From contig NZ_LHPI01000009.1 of NCBI RefSeq assembly GCF_001274785.1, forward strand, positions 62,001-126,000: a DNA stretch of 64,000 nt, read 5' to 3'. Numbering within the stretch: the stretch's first letter is position 1; each line of letters opens with the position of its first letter. Source of the DNA: Vibrio hepatarius (GTDB lineage Bacteria; Pseudomonadota; Gammaproteobacteria; Enterobacterales; Vibrionaceae). Position numbers and translations under genes: made by a program. The notes below the pieces were generated by a model. That model worked only from the letters and a program-made list of their open reading frames with translations, was not told the DNA's origin and ran no database searches. Below, one piece after another: positions 9,086 to 17,815 of this stretch.

Positions 9086-10081
9086 TTAAATCTTAACCAG
9101 CATCTTACCTTTGTTTTTGCCTTCAAATAGACCAATAAAGGCTTCAGCAGCATTTTCAAGACCTTCATATACGGTCTCTTCAGACTTCACTTTACCTTCT
9201 TTAACCCATTGACCCATTTGCTCAACAAACTCACCGTAGTGTTCCCAGTAATCCATAACGATAAAGCCTTGCATAGTCAGCTTCTTAGTGTTGATTTGCA
9301 GTAGGTTACTAGGTCCAGGTTGTGGTACATCCGCGTTGTAGTCTGCGATCATGCCACAAACCGGGATACGACCATATGGGTTGATCACTTCTAGCGCAGC
9401 TTCTAGGTGCGCGCCACCTACGTTTTCAAAGTAAACATCAATACCTTCTGGCGCCGCTTCGCGCAGCGCTTGAGTGAGATCATCCACTTTCTTGTAGTTG
9501 ATCACTGCGTCAACGCCCATCGCTTTAACCATTTCAGCTTTCTCGTCAGAGCCTACTGAACCGATCACTTTACAGCCGTACTGTTTTGCGATTTGGCAAA
9601 CCACACTGCCTACTGCGCCTGATGCCGCTGAGACAAACACAGTGTCGGTCGGTTTTAGCTGAGCGACTTTAAACAGGCCAACCCAACCTGTGAGACCCGG
9701 CATACCAATCACACCAAGGAAGTGTTGATCAGGGAGTTCAACCGAAGGAAGCAAGGTCAGATCAGCACCATCGCTAATGAAAGTCGTGCGCCAACCGCTG
9801 ATATTGCTCACTTTCGAACCAACAGGGAAGTTTTCATTCTTAGATTCAATCACTTCACCAATTGCACCACCTTCCAGCACTTCATCGATCTGGAATGGTG
9901 GAATGTATGATTCTCTGATCACCATGCGACCACGCATATATGGATCTACCGACATCCAAGTGTTTTTGATCAGCACTTCGCCTTCTTGGATTGAAGGGAG
10001 TTCAACTTCAACAAGTTTAAAGTTTTCCTGAGTTGGCATACCGCTTGGGCGAGACGCTAGGTGGATTTGTTGGCTGTTCAT
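9086..10081 (-). CDS. NADP-dependent MDR-family oxidoreductase (CurA/YncB-like)
   Basis: This 331-aa zinc-independent medium-chain reductase resembles leukotriene B4 dehydrogenase-like and CurA/YncB enzymes, which reduce alpha,beta-unsaturated carbonyls with NADPH. The N-terminal segment MNSQQIHLASRPSGMPT and the nucleotide-binding loop SAASGAVGSVVCQIAKQYG (about 153-171) are characteristic. It is divergent from a one-Cys MarR-type regulator, with two related operator-like sequences between them. It may therefore be induced by reactive electrophiles or oxidants. The exact substrate cannot be told from sequence. Confidence 0.88.
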   Translation of the reverse strand: MNSQQIHLASRPSGMPTQENFKLVEVELPSIQEGEVLIKNTWMSVDPYMRGRMVIRESYIPPFQIDEVLEGGAIGEVIESKNENFPVGSKVSNISGWRTTFISDGADLTLLPSVELPDQHFLGVIGMPGLTGWVGLFKVAQLKPTDTVFVSAASGAVGSVVCQIAKQYGCKVIGSVGSDEKAEMVKAMGVDAVINYKKVDDLTQALREAAPEGIDVYFENVGGAHLEAALEVINPYGRIPVCGMIADYNADVPQPGPSNLLQINTKKLTMQGFIVMDYWEHYGEFVEQMGQWVKEGKVKSEETVYEGLENAAEAFIGLFEGKNKGKMLVKI

Positions 10082-10168
10082 TTTGCTCTCTCTTTACTTT
10101 TGCTTCACTGGATACACCGCTATGAAACTGACTGGGTGTATCACAAAATATCACTTTGCTTGGCTAGC

Positions 10169-10192
10169 AAATACTTTGCGCACAAACAATTT
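10169..10192. promoter_or_regulatory. Operator copy 2 for the MarR/OhrR-like regulator (imperfect)
   Basis: A 24-bp sequence matches the perfect operator at 10241-10264 at most positions (AAATAcTTTGCG followed by CACAAACAATTT). It lies 72 bp away, about seven helical turns, nearer the oxidoreductase start. Function is inferred. Confidence 0.55.
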
Positions 10193-10239
10193 GCAAATAA
10201 GTTAACTGGAGTTTGATAAGAAAGCAATACCTTTGCTCA

Positions 10240-10265
10240 AAAATAATTTGCGTGCAAATTATTTT
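10240..10265. promoter_or_regulatory. Perfect inverted repeat, probable MarR/OhrR-like operator
   Basis: Two perfect 12-bp arms (core AATAATTTGC and its complement GCAAATTATT) flank a central GT. The site sits about 55 bp upstream of the regulator start, in the divergent promoter region. Its length and AT-rich symmetry fit MarR-family binding sites. Confidence 0.7.
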
Positions 10266-10318
10266 AAATTACGCAGAATTTGTTATTATGTTGCCCTTGC
10301 TTAATCATGGACTCTCTC

Positions 10319-10747
10319 ATGACTGATAAATTATCCGACAACGTCTGTTTTGCTTTGTATACGGCGACTAATTCGTTGGTGCGCGCATTTCGCCCGCTAC
10401 TTGATGAATACGACCTGACTTATCCGCAGTACATTGTGATGCACTCTCTGTGGTGTAAAAACGATGTAAGTCTGAAAGAACTTTCTCAAGATACCCATCT
10501 AGATCCAGGCACGTTGACACCTATCGTTAAACGTTTGGAATCAAAAGGATTATTGACGCGTAAAGTCTCAGAGCTGGATGAACGTAAAAAGGTCATTTCC
10601 TTAACGCCAAAAGGCAGCCAATTGCAGGAAGAAGCGCAAGAACTGAGTGCAAAGCTAGAGTCTCGCTCGAGTATGGCGGCAGAGAGTATTGAAGCGCTGC
10701 GAGTGTTGTGTCTTGAGTTAGACACTAATCTACGCAAAAGCGATTAA
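10319..10747 (+). CDS. MarR-family regulator, one-Cys (OhrR-like) type
   Basis: The protein is 142 aa if started at the ATG at 10319, which has a GGA ribosome site 7 nt upstream; an ATG at 10307 is the alternative. It is a winged-helix repressor with the pattern VCFALYTATN near the N terminus, where the single Cys (about residue 10) matches the position of the peroxide-sensing Cys of OhrR-type regulators. The DNA-binding helix (about 55-72) includes LDPGTLTPIVKRLESKG, and the wing contains DERKK. Divergence from the oxidoreductase and the shared operators suggest it controls that gene and itself. The inducer is unknown. Confidence 0.88.
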   Translation: MTDKLSDNVCFALYTATNSLVRAFRPLLDEYDLTYPQYIVMHSLWCKNDVSLKELSQDTHLDPGTLTPIVKRLESKGLLTRKVSELDERKKVISLTPKGSQLQEEAQELSAKLESRSSMAAESIEALRVLCLELDTNLRKSD

Positions 10748-10763
10748 GATAGGAATTAGGCAT

Positions 10764-10802
10764 CCGTCGTCACTCAGTTTTAGGCGAACTGACTAACGAC
10801 GG
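10764..10802. other. Inverted repeat between convergent genes
   Basis: CCGTCGT and ACGACGG form a 7-bp outer stem, with CAGTT/AACTG inside it. There is no U-tract on either strand, so it is not a typical intrinsic terminator, but it separates two convergent genes. Confidence 0.4.
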
Positions 10803-10816
10803 AAGACAAGCAGTGA

Positions 10817-11377
10817 TTAATCGAATAGTTCAATCACGAGTTTATTGTCTTTGATAACCAGATTAGGACTCGCTGACTTTAGCAATACTGCCTGAACTTT
10901 ATCGTTTTCAAGCTTGTACACTGGTTGGTTTGATAACGCATAACCAATCATTGATACCGCAGGCTTGAGCAATTTACTCACTTCTGGCGTCAGTAGTTTG
11001 CTTTTCTCTTCAAATCGTTCAAGGCGTAGTGATTGCAAAAAGACCTCACCAGTATCCTGGTCATACTTAGGAATGGCACTGAATTCTAGGTCGAGATTCA
11101 AACCCATATCTTGCTGACTCAAAAACTGCACGTTCGCGGTGGTATTGGCAAACACAGAAATACGATCTGCATCTGCACGACCAATCTTCACCTCAAGATC
11201 ATCCACCGAAACTTGAGCATACATAACGTTTTGAACACCAACAGACTGATTAATCTTCGCTTTGTCTTGCAGGTATTGGTTCATATCCTGTTCGGTGATG
11301 CTGTAGCTCGCACAACCGTTAACGACAAATATTGTGGCGGTTACGGCTAGGATTTTGGCAATTTTATTTATCATCAA
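10817..11377 (-). CDS. DUF1439 lipoprotein (YceB-like)
   Basis: This 186-aa protein has a lipoprotein signal peptide ending in the lipobox VNGC, followed by a beta-rich domain typical of the DUF1439 family that includes E. coli YceB. It is expected to be lipidated and anchored in the envelope. Asp is not at +2 after the Cys (CAS), so sorting to the outer membrane is likely. The biochemical function of the family is not known. It stands alone and converges on the MarR gene. Two Met codons begin the reading frame, so the start may be 3 nt later. Confidence 0.85.
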   Translation of the reverse strand: MMINKIAKILAVTATIFVVNGCASYSITEQDMNQYLQDKAKINQSVGVQNVMYAQVSVDDLEVKIGRADADRISVFANTTANVQFLSQQDMGLNLDLEFSAIPKYDQDTGEVFLQSLRLERFEEKSKLLTPEVSKLLKPAVSMIGYALSNQPVYKLENDKVQAVLLKSASPNLVIKDNKLVIELFD

Positions 11378-11674
11378 TTGTTAGCTCTTCTTCGTTTACT
11401 GCAAACAGTGAATTCTATTACTCATCAGATCGATAGCAATAGAGCAATAGTTCCAATTCATCGGACAAATTTGTAATACTTCACCACGCTCTTCCCTCAA
11501 TACAATAGTGAAACCCAGAATGTGTCAAGTTTGACGGGAATAGGGGTATCATTACTGACACAAATCTTGCTTTCGTCCAATCAACGTAACTTTAATGCGC
11601 CGGCTCAATGGCTTACATTTCCATCTATGTGCTATGGTTTAGCTTAATAAAACACGCACAAAAGGTAGTCGTTT

Positions 11675-11992
11675 ATGCTCGTAACTTTCCGTACCAAAGC
11701 GTATGCCAACGTAACGATGTTTGGTAACGTCGCACTTGAGATGATCAAAATGATGGGGCACAGTGAAACGGTTCCTGGCGCGATTACGGCTGAGAATGTG
11801 CCAAAAGCGCTAGAGCAATTTAAAGCGGCGGTAGCTCATGAGAAAAACAAGCCAGACCCTGAAGATGTCGATACTGACGACGAAGATGATGCAGAACCAC
11901 AAGTAAGCATCGCAACCCGAGCACTTCCTCTACTCGAACTTTTAACCGCAGCAGCGAAAGACCAATGCGACGTGATGTGGGATAAAGAATAA
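11675..11992 (+). CDS. DUF1840 family protein
   Basis: This small cytoplasmic protein (105 aa) opens with MLVTFRTKAYANVTMFGNVA and contains an acidic linker (about 63-75, DPEDVDTDDEDDAE) before a helical C-terminal segment. These traits match the DUF1840 family found widely in Proteobacteria, whose function is unknown. It is monocistronic and followed by a strong hairpin. The roughly 300 nt before it hold no other gene that I can support. Confidence 0.85.
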   Translation: MLVTFRTKAYANVTMFGNVALEMIKMMGHSETVPGAITAENVPKALEQFKAAVAHEKNKPDPEDVDTDDEDDAEPQVSIATRALPLLELLTAAAKDQCDVMWDKE

Positions 11993-12000
11993 ACCGTAAT

Positions 12001-12031
12001 GAGCCCGAAATAGCACCGCGATTTCGGGCTC
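12001..12031. terminator. Hairpin between convergent genes
   Basis: A perfect 11-bp stem (GAGCCCGAAAT/ATTTCGGGCTC) with a 9-nt loop lies between the DUF1840 gene and the next minus-strand gene. The U-tract is poor, so terminator strength is uncertain. Confidence 0.65.
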
Positions 12032-12038
12032 GTAAACC

Positions 12039-12545
12039 TTACAAGTCAGCGAGTTGACACTTTGCGTCTCGCTCTTCATCTAGCAACCAAGAAATCCAAC
12101 GTTTACGCGCATTGATAACAAACCCTTCGTCCCGCGCTACGCCCTCAACAATGTAACCGTCGCTTTGCTTAAGCTCTCCTTTGTAACTAAATACCCAATC
12201 TTCACTGCGTATCGGCTCTCCATTGAGAATCGCTCGACTCAACTTAGGGCTGCGAATAGCAATCTTAAGTCCAGTAACGTTGGCCACATCCAAACCCGCA
12301 GTCTGATCAATAAGTCCAACTGCGACAGGGACCGTTATTTGGCACAGCTCTCCCCTAGTATTTCGCGCCTGATACTCTCCTTCGCCCACTCGGCCTTTCA
12401 GCCAGAGCAATTGACCTTGCGTCATTGCTGGTACTGTAAGCATTCCTTCAATTCGGTAATCAATCTCGCTTGCCAGCGCAAATGTGCTTACTAGCAACAA
12501 GGTAGTTGCAGCAAATCCGCGACTGATTTGATATCTAATCTTCAT
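12039..12545 (-). CDS. Exported protein of unknown function
   Basis: The protein is 168 aa from the ATG at 12545, which has a GGAGAC ribosome site and begins a clear signal peptide (MKIRYQISRGFAATTLLLVSTFALA). A longer reading frame to 12650 would run into the upstream DUF805 gene and is rejected. The mature part is beta-rich, with a single pair of cysteines (one near the middle, one close to the C terminus) that could form a disulfide in the periplasm. I do not recognise a family. It follows the DUF805 gene by 11 nt and is probably co-transcribed with it. Confidence 0.75.
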   Translation of the reverse strand: MKIRYQISRGFAATTLLLVSTFALASEIDYRIEGMLTVPAMTQGQLLWLKGRVGEGEYQARNTRGELCQITVPVAVGLIDQTAGLDVANVTGLKIAIRSPKLSRAILNGEPIRSEDWVFSYKGELKQSDGYIVEGVARDEGFVINARKRWISWLLDEERDAKCQLADL

Positions 12546-12556
12546 CACTTGTCTCC

Positions 12557-12880
12557 TTACGCTGTTTGAGGTTGTTGACTGGGCTGCGCTAGTAGATAGA
12601 GCAGACACAGCGGCCCTATCGCTGGCACAACAAATATCCATGTCCACCAACCGGAGCGTCCTGAATCATGTAAGCGACGCACGATGATCGCTAACATCGG
12701 AACAAAGCTAGCTATGCTGTAAATCACATCCCACCAGCCGATAGCTGGGAATGTGATATCAACGACAATGAACAGCACCGTGAAGAGGAGGTGATACAAG
12801 ATAAACATCCAAAATGCGGTTCTTGTAGAGTACCCAGAAAAATCAAAATAGCGTTTCCACGCTAACCAATACCAAGACAT
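12557..12880 (-). CDS. DUF805 family inner-membrane protein
   Basis: This 107-aa membrane protein starts with an aromatic segment (WYWLAWKRYFDFSGYSTRTAFW), continues with three to four membrane helices, and contains the family signature RRLHDSGRSGWW (about 68-79). DUF805 proteins (E. coli YhaH/YhaI-like) are inner-membrane proteins of unknown role. The gene precedes the exported 168-aa protein by 11 nt on the same strand, so the two likely form an operon. Confidence 0.9.
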   Translation of the reverse strand: MSWYWLAWKRYFDFSGYSTRTAFWMFILYHLLFTVLFIVVDITFPAIGWWDVIYSIASFVPMLAIIVRRLHDSGRSGWWTWIFVVPAIGPLCLLYLLAQPSQQPQTA

Positions 12881-13063
12881 AAAGCGCTCCTTATTTTACT
12901 GCGTTTAGTTGGTATCAGTGTGTCGCCAGAACTGAGAAAAAACGTCCTAAAACGGGTTTGAGGACGTACTCGAACCCATCTTTGTCTATGGTTAGCTTTT
13001 AACACCATGACGATGCAACTATGATGGTTAGCGTAAAAACAAGGTGTTGCTTTAGCTATTTGG

Positions 13064-14107
13064 ATGTTCCCTATGCTTTCTATCCCAATCCCGTTTGTCG
13101 TGTCACTGCTGCTAACACTGTTGGCTGTTAACCTCTATTTTCGTTATCAGAAACGAGCCATCACCTCGTGCATTTTTCTCGCTGTATGTGCGGCAACGAC
13201 ATCGGTTGTTGGTTTGCGTTGGGGGTTAAACTGGCCGATTTTCTCCTACATTCAGCCTGTGCTTGCGTCTCTGATTCCGGTATTAGCTTGGCAACTTTTC
13301 TCTCATACCAGTTCAAAAAGACGCGTTGCTTTACTTCATCTTCTTGCGCCGATATTGGTCTGTGCCATGGTTGCTTCTCAGCGATTTTGGTCTCCTCCGC
13401 TAGATGCAATACTCACGGTCATTTACTTGCTTTACGGCATCGCGTTACTGAAGCATTCCAATCAAGACGCGCTGATGGTGAATGTCTCCTTTAGTCACTG
13501 GGAAGGAGTGAAAAAGGCTCAGAGTATAGCTGGGTGGATGCTGTTATTTTCGGCTTCGATAGACGCGTTTATGTCACTAGATTTCGCATTCAATGGCGGT
13601 CGATACGCGCCTTATATACTCACTGTCGCCCACTTAATTCTGCTGCCGATTTTGTCTGTTGCTGTGGTGACGGCTGGTGTCAATACTCAACAGCAGAGCA
13701 AGCATAATGATGTAGAGAAAACACTAACCAAAAACAGTAAAAACGAGAGCGCAACGCCAGTGATGTCTGAACAACAAGCACGAGAGATCAGCGCTCAGTT
13801 TGACTACCTTATGACATCAAGTGAGTTGTACCTAGACCCGGATTTGACCCTATCAAAACTGTCGCGAAAATTGCTGATCCCCGCCAAACAGATCTCAACG
13901 GCGATTAACCTTGTTTATCAGCAAAACATTTCAAAAGTGATCAACGAATATCGAATCCAACACGCCAAACAGGCGATACTAAGCAGTGACGAAACCATCA
14001 CTCAGGTCTTTATGAACTCGGGCTTTCAAACTAAGTCTAACTTCAACCGAGAGTTTGCTAGAATCGTCGGGATGACGCCCAGCGAATTCAGAAAGCAAAG
14101 CAAGTGA
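13064..14107 (+). CDS. AraC-family regulator with N-terminal membrane domain
   Basis: In this 347-aa protein the first ~205 residues contain about six or seven hydrophobic segments. A polar linker follows, then an AraC/XylS helix-turn-helix domain in the last ~100 residues. The second HTH and family signature are visible in ITQVFMNSGFQTKSNFNREFARIVGMTPSEFR. Membrane-integral AraC regulators may sense envelope or extracellular signals. No obvious target gene adjoins it: speG lies 190 nt downstream with its own upstream region. An in-frame ATG 9 nt later is an alternative start. Confidence 0.85.
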   Translation: MFPMLSIPIPFVVSLLLTLLAVNLYFRYQKRAITSCIFLAVCAATTSVVGLRWGLNWPIFSYIQPVLASLIPVLAWQLFSHTSSKRRVALLHLLAPILVCAMVASQRFWSPPLDAILTVIYLLYGIALLKHSNQDALMVNVSFSHWEGVKKAQSIAGWMLLFSASIDAFMSLDFAFNGGRYAPYILTVAHLILLPILSVAVVTAGVNTQQQSKHNDVEKTLTKNSKNESATPVMSEQQAREISAQFDYLMTSSELYLDPDLTLSKLSRKLLIPAKQISTAINLVYQQNISKVINEYRIQHAKQAILSSDETITQVFMNSGFQTKSNFNREFARIVGMTPSEFRKQSK

Positions 14108-14298
14108 AATCAGATAGTTAATATTAGGTATATGGATAATATCGCTGCTATCGGGAGCCTCATAACACAATGCACAGGCAGGCTATTCCACTGGTTGCAA
14201 AAATAAGCGAAATTTCACTATTCATTTAGCCAATTCTCTCTATCATAGAGACAACCTCACCAACGTTTGGTAGGTGTTTTTCTGTTTGGAGAAGTACC

Positions 14299-14823
14299 AT
14301 GACAAAAGGTCTAAGCATTCGAGCTTTGGAGCGTTCTGACTTACGTTTTATTCATGACCTTAATAACAACCGCAACATCATGACCTACTGGTTTGAAGAA
14401 CCTTACGAGTCATATGACGAGTTGGAAGAGTTATACCAAAAACACATCCACGATGACGCTGAACGCCGTTTCGTGGTTGAAAATGAGAACAAAGAGTTGA
14501 TCGGGCTGGTCGAGTTAATCGAGATTAACTACATCCACCGCAGCGCTGAGTTCCAGATCATCATCGCCCCAGACCATCAGGGTAAAGGCTACGCAAAACA
14601 AGCGGTTCACCGCGCATTGGATTACTCGTTCTCGATCCTCAACCTGCACAAGATTTACTTACTGGTTGCCCTCGATAACGAAAAAGCGATCCATCTTTAT
14701 AAGAAATGCGGTTTTATCGAAGAAGGTCATTTGGTAGAAGAATACTTTATGAACGGTCGCTACCGAGACGTCAAACGGATGTACATTTTGCAGCATCACT
14801 ACAGCGGTAACAAAGACGAATAA
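14299..14823 (+). CDS. speG: Spermidine N1-acetyltransferase
   Basis: This 174-aa GNAT enzyme transfers acetyl from acetyl-CoA to spermidine or spermine, relieving polyamine toxicity. The acetyl-CoA loop is visible as [11 protein letters not shown] (about 95-105), followed by the conserved [19 protein letters not shown] helix-strand region and the C-terminal Tyr-rich segment of SpeG. Length and sequence agree closely with Vibrio and E. coli SpeG, a dodecameric enzyme. A GGAGAAG ribosome site precedes the ATG, and an intrinsic terminator follows it. Confidence 0.93.
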   Translation: MTKGLSIRALERSDLRFIHDLNNNRNIMTYWFEEPYESYDELEELYQKHIHDDAERRFVVENENKELIGLVELIEINYIHRSAEFQIIIAPDHQGKGYAKQAVHRALDYSFSILNLHKIYLLVALDNEKAIHLYKKCGFIEEGHLVEEYFMNGRYRDVKRMYILQHHYSGNKDE

Positions 14824-15168
14824 AATCATTCCGACACTCTAAAACCACGAAAGGCGAACAGTAATGTTCGCCTTTCTTCATTCTGGTTTGCTCTGAGTTA
14901 TTTAGAAGAAGTCACCCTATACCATTCGCTGTTCGGATATCACACTTTAGCAACCCACCTCCCATTGTTTAGATGTCATAATATTTAATTGATCAAACCG
15001 CATCATAAACACACCTATTTGACGATAATTACAGCCATTTGAGTTATTTTGTGATCTTTGTTACACTTCTTGCGCAACTTAAACTTTAGAACTCAAATTA
15101 ATTGGAGGCGGTTTTGTTGTCTTTCTCACTAGAGAAAGGCGTTTATATAAAACGTAGCAATTGTATTT
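14824..15168 (+). promoter_or_regulatory. Intergenic region between speG and the BCCT gene
   Basis: It holds the speG terminator at its left end and an AT-rich leader of the BCCT gene on the right. A strong ribosome-site-like GGAGGCGG (15104-15111) lies far upstream of the BCCT ATG and precedes a possible tiny leader reading frame, reported separately. I see no other gene. Confidence 0.5.
14850..14879 (+). terminator. Intrinsic terminator of speG
   Basis: An 11-bp stem (AAAGGCGAACA/TGTTCGCCTTT) with a GTAA loop is followed by CTTC. It is placed 26 nt after the speG stop codon. Confidence 0.85.
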
Positions 15169-15194
15169 ATGGAAAATGCATTAAAAAAATATAG
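15114..15194 (+). other. Possible leader reading frame overlapping the BCCT start
   Basis: A TTG codon at 15114, 5 nt after a strong GGAGG, opens a 26-codon frame that ends at a TAG (15192-15194), 23 nt inside the BCCT gene in another frame. The BCCT ATG itself has no recognisable ribosome site, so translational coupling is possible. It is speculative. Confidence 0.3.
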
Positions 15195-16752
15195 TATCGA
15201 AACGACTGACTATCAGGTTGGACAGGACAACGTTCAAAAGTGGGGTTTCGATATTCATAATCCTGTTTTTGGTATTAGCGCTGGTCTGGTTATTCTCAGC
15301 CTTATTTCTCTTCTTATTCTTGACCCATCAACCGCACGAGACGCACTCAATGGTCTTAGAAACGGTATCATCGAAGATTTTGACGTCTTCTTTATGTGGT
15401 CGACCAACTTCTTTTTATTTTTCGCTATCGCTTTGCTGTTCTCACCATTAGGTAAAGTTCGTATTGGTGGTAAAGACGCTGTCGCAGAGCACTCTACTCT
15501 TTCTTGGTTATCGATGCTGTTTGCTGCAGGTATGGGTATCGGTCTACTTTTCTGGAGTGTCGCTGAGCCAACCGCGTACTTCACCGATTGGTGGGGAACG
15601 CCGCTTAACGCCGAAGCATACAGTGAAGAAGCTAAATCGCTGGCTATGGGTGCAACCTTGTATCACTGGGGTATTCATGGCTGGAGTATTTATGCGATCG
15701 TTGCTCTATCACTAGCCTTTTTTGCTTACAACAAAGGTTTGCCGCTATCTCTACGCGCTGCGTTCTACCCGATTTTTGGTGATCGAGCATGGGGTTGGCT
15801 AGGACACGTGATTGATATCCTTGCGGTACTGTCAACATTGTTTGGTTTGGCGACTTCACTCGGTTTAGGCGCCCAGCAAGCAAGCAGCGGTATTAACCAT
15901 GTATTTGGTCTAGACGGTGGCATTGGTACGCAAATGGCGGTGATCGCGTTTGTAACCTTTATTGCAGTATTGTCCGTTATCCGTGGTATTGATGGCGGTG
16001 TTAAGCTGCTCAGTAACGTCAATATGATCGTCGCTTTTGCCCTACTGATTTTTGTTACTTACATCAGCTTCGATACAGCGATCAAATCGTTGTGGGACAC
16101 AACGCTGGCTTACGCACAAAATATCATTCCGTTGAGTAACCCTCACGGCCGAGAAGACAGCACTTGGATGCACGGCTGGACGGTATTCTACTGGGCTTGG
16201 TGGATTTCATGGTCACCATTCGTTGGTATGTTCATCGCACGTGTATCTAAAGGTCGTACTGTTCGTGAATTCTTGCTCGCGGTAATTGTAATTCCTACTA
16301 CAGTAACCTTAATCTGGATGTCAGTATTTGGTGGTATTGCACTGGATCAGGTCGTAAATAAAGTCGGTGAGTTAGGCGCAAATGGTCTGACGGATATCTC
16401 TCTGACCTTATTCCATGTTTACGACGCATTGCCATACAGCTCGGTTATTTCGGTCCTATCTATCATGCTGATCTTGGTGTTCTTTATCACCTCGTCAGAC
16501 TCGGGTTCACTGGTTATCGATAGTATTACTGCCGGCGGTAAGATTGATGCACCAGTACCGCAGCGTATTTTCTGGGCGTGTATTGAAGGCGCAATTGCAG
16601 CTGTAATGTTGTTCATTGGTGGTAAAGAAGCGCTACAAGCACTGCAATCTGGCGTTGTCGCGACTGCATTACCGTTTACCTTTGTGCTGCTACTAATGTG
16701 TGTCAGCCTAGTCAAAGGATTGCGCTCCGAGCTGCCAGCTTACCAGCGCTAA
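15169..16752 (+). CDS. BCCT-family betaine/choline/carnitine transporter
   Basis: This 527-aa inner-membrane carrier has about 12 helices. The family signature is visible in FYWAWWISWSPFVGMFIARVS (about 340-360), and the glycine-rich helix AAGMGIGLLFWSVAEP (about 118-133) matches the sodium/substrate site of sodium-coupled members. Both N and C termini are short, unlike the long regulatory tails of BetP or BetT. It probably imports glycine betaine or a related osmolyte. No ribosome site precedes the ATG. The gene stands alone and ends at an intrinsic terminator. Substrate cannot be assigned more precisely. Confidence 0.92.
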   Translation: MENALKKYSIETTDYQVGQDNVQKWGFDIHNPVFGISAGLVILSLISLLILDPSTARDALNGLRNGIIEDFDVFFMWSTNFFLFFAIALLFSPLGKVRIGGKDAVAEHSTLSWLSMLFAAGMGIGLLFWSVAEPTAYFTDWWGTPLNAEAYSEEAKSLAMGATLYHWGIHGWSIYAIVALSLAFFAYNKGLPLSLRAAFYPIFGDRAWGWLGHVIDILAVLSTLFGLATSLGLGAQQASSGINHVFGLDGGIGTQMAVIAFVTFIAVLSVIRGIDGGVKLLSNVNMIVAFALLIFVTYISFDTAIKSLWDTTLAYAQNIIPLSNPHGREDSTWMHGWTVFYWAWWISWSPFVGMFIARVSKGRTVREFLLAVIVIPTTVTLIWMSVFGGIALDQVVNKVGELGANGLTDISLTLFHVYDALPYSSVISVLSIMLILVFFITSSDSGSLVIDSITAGGKIDAPVPQRIFWACIEGAIAAVMLFIGGKEALQALQSGVVATALPFTFVLLLMCVSLVKGLRSELPAYQR

Positions 16753-16767
16753 CAGCAATAGAAATAA

Positions 16768-16800
16768 AACACCGAACGCTATCGTTCGGTGTTTTTCTTT
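16768..16800 (+). terminator. Intrinsic terminator of the BCCT gene
   Basis: An 11-bp stem (AACACCGAACG/CGTTCGGTGTT) with a CTAT loop is followed by TTTCTTT. On the minus strand the A-rich 5' side also gives a partial U-tract. Confidence 0.9.
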
Positions 16801-16818
16801 GCGTGAAACAATCTCAGG

Positions 16819-17640
16819 CTACCTGCCGTAAAACATAAACGATCGCATTGAAACGGAGCCTAAATCTATCCCTTCCGCCAACGTGATCATCTCGTCTCGC
16901 GCATCCGACGCTCCAGCAATCGTTAGTGCTGGCGAATAGTGTTCCAATGTCGGGTTCGACATCTTCATCAAACTGCCCATTGCATTCAAATCAGCCAGTG
17001 CGTCAAAGTTACGCTCATACAATTTGTTGGCAAAGTAAGCATCAAACTCCTGTGCCCAATCATGAGCTTGACCATCAAATCTCAACTGACGCAAGTTATG
17101 CACGATATTCCCCGACCCTAAGATCAACACGCCGCGATCTCTAAGGTCTGACAACACTTTACCCATCGCCAAATGCCACTGCATATCACGTGTCACATCG
17201 ACAGAAAGCTGAAACACCGGCACGTCGGCGCCTGGATACATCGACTGCAACAACGCCCAAGCACCATGGTCCAAACCCCAAGCGTCGTCAGTATGGGTAT
17301 GGAAATCACCTAGCATGCTCGCCACCTCACCAGCCAGCTTAGGATCACCTTGAGCCGGGTATTGCTGCTGATAAAGCGCATCCGGAAATCCATAAAAGTC
17401 GTGGATAGTGCGTGGTTTTTCAGACACATCCACCAGCGTCGAACCCGACGTCATCCAGTGCGCAGACACCACCAAAATCGCTTTTGGTCTAGGTAGCGTT
17501 TGACCCAGTTCAGACCACATTGAGCGGTAAGCACTGTCTTCAATAATGTTCATTGGCGAGCCATGACCAAGAAAAACCAACGGCATACGCGCTGATAACG
17601 GCAAACGCTCTTTCAATTGTTGTAAAGCAGATAAACTCAT
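16819..17640 (-). CDS. ygiD: Class III extradiol ring-cleavage dioxygenase (YgiD-like)
   Basis: The protein is 273 aa from the ATG at 17640, chosen for its AAGGA ribosome site and the conserved N terminus; a longer frame reaching 17760 would run into the divergent promoter. Metal-ligand motifs of the YgiD/LigB-like family are visible: FLGHGSPMN, SAHWMTSG, LDHGAWALLQSMYPG and a late PEH-like segment. Members such as E. coli YgiD are zinc-binding 4,5-DOPA-extradiol-dioxygenase-like enzymes, but the natural substrate is unclear. The gene is divergent from a LysR regulator that probably controls it. Confidence 0.88.
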   Translation of the reverse strand: MSLSALQQLKERLPLSARMPLVFLGHGSPMNIIEDSAYRSMWSELGQTLPRPKAILVVSAHWMTSGSTLVDVSEKPRTIHDFYGFPDALYQQQYPAQGDPKLAGEVASMLGDFHTHTDDAWGLDHGAWALLQSMYPGADVPVFQLSVDVTRDMQWHLAMGKVLSDLRDRGVLILGSGNIVHNLRQLRFDGQAHDWAQEFDAYFANKLYERNFDALADLNAMGSLMKMSNPTLEHYSPALTIAGASDARDEMITLAEGIDLGSVSMRSFMFYGR

Positions 17641-17785
17641 ACTCGATTCCTTAGTTTGTGGCTGCATCACCGTTAGCCTTGGTTGAGCTAACCGTGACGG
17701 CGCATTTTGTATATGGATAGTTCGTATGTGGAAAGTATGTGCTCGTTCACTATTCAACACAATGTGGATTATGTAGAATCATATT

Positions 17786-17798
17786 GAACAAAATGTTC
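17786..17798. promoter_or_regulatory. Short inverted repeat upstream of the LysR gene
   Basis: GAACA-AAA-TGTTC lies 18 nt before the LysR start in the divergent region. It may be an autoregulatory site, but it is short and unproven. Confidence 0.35.
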
Positions 17799-17815
17799 TC
17801 AATGAGGCAAAAGAG

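Noticed and set aside
10764-10802. Intrinsic terminator after the MarR gene
   Set aside because: The stem is interrupted and there is no U-tract on either strand; kept only as an inverted repeat.
12545-12650. Longer N terminus for the exported 168-aa protein
   Set aside because: It lies inside the DUF805 gene and hides the signal peptide and ribosome site at 12545.
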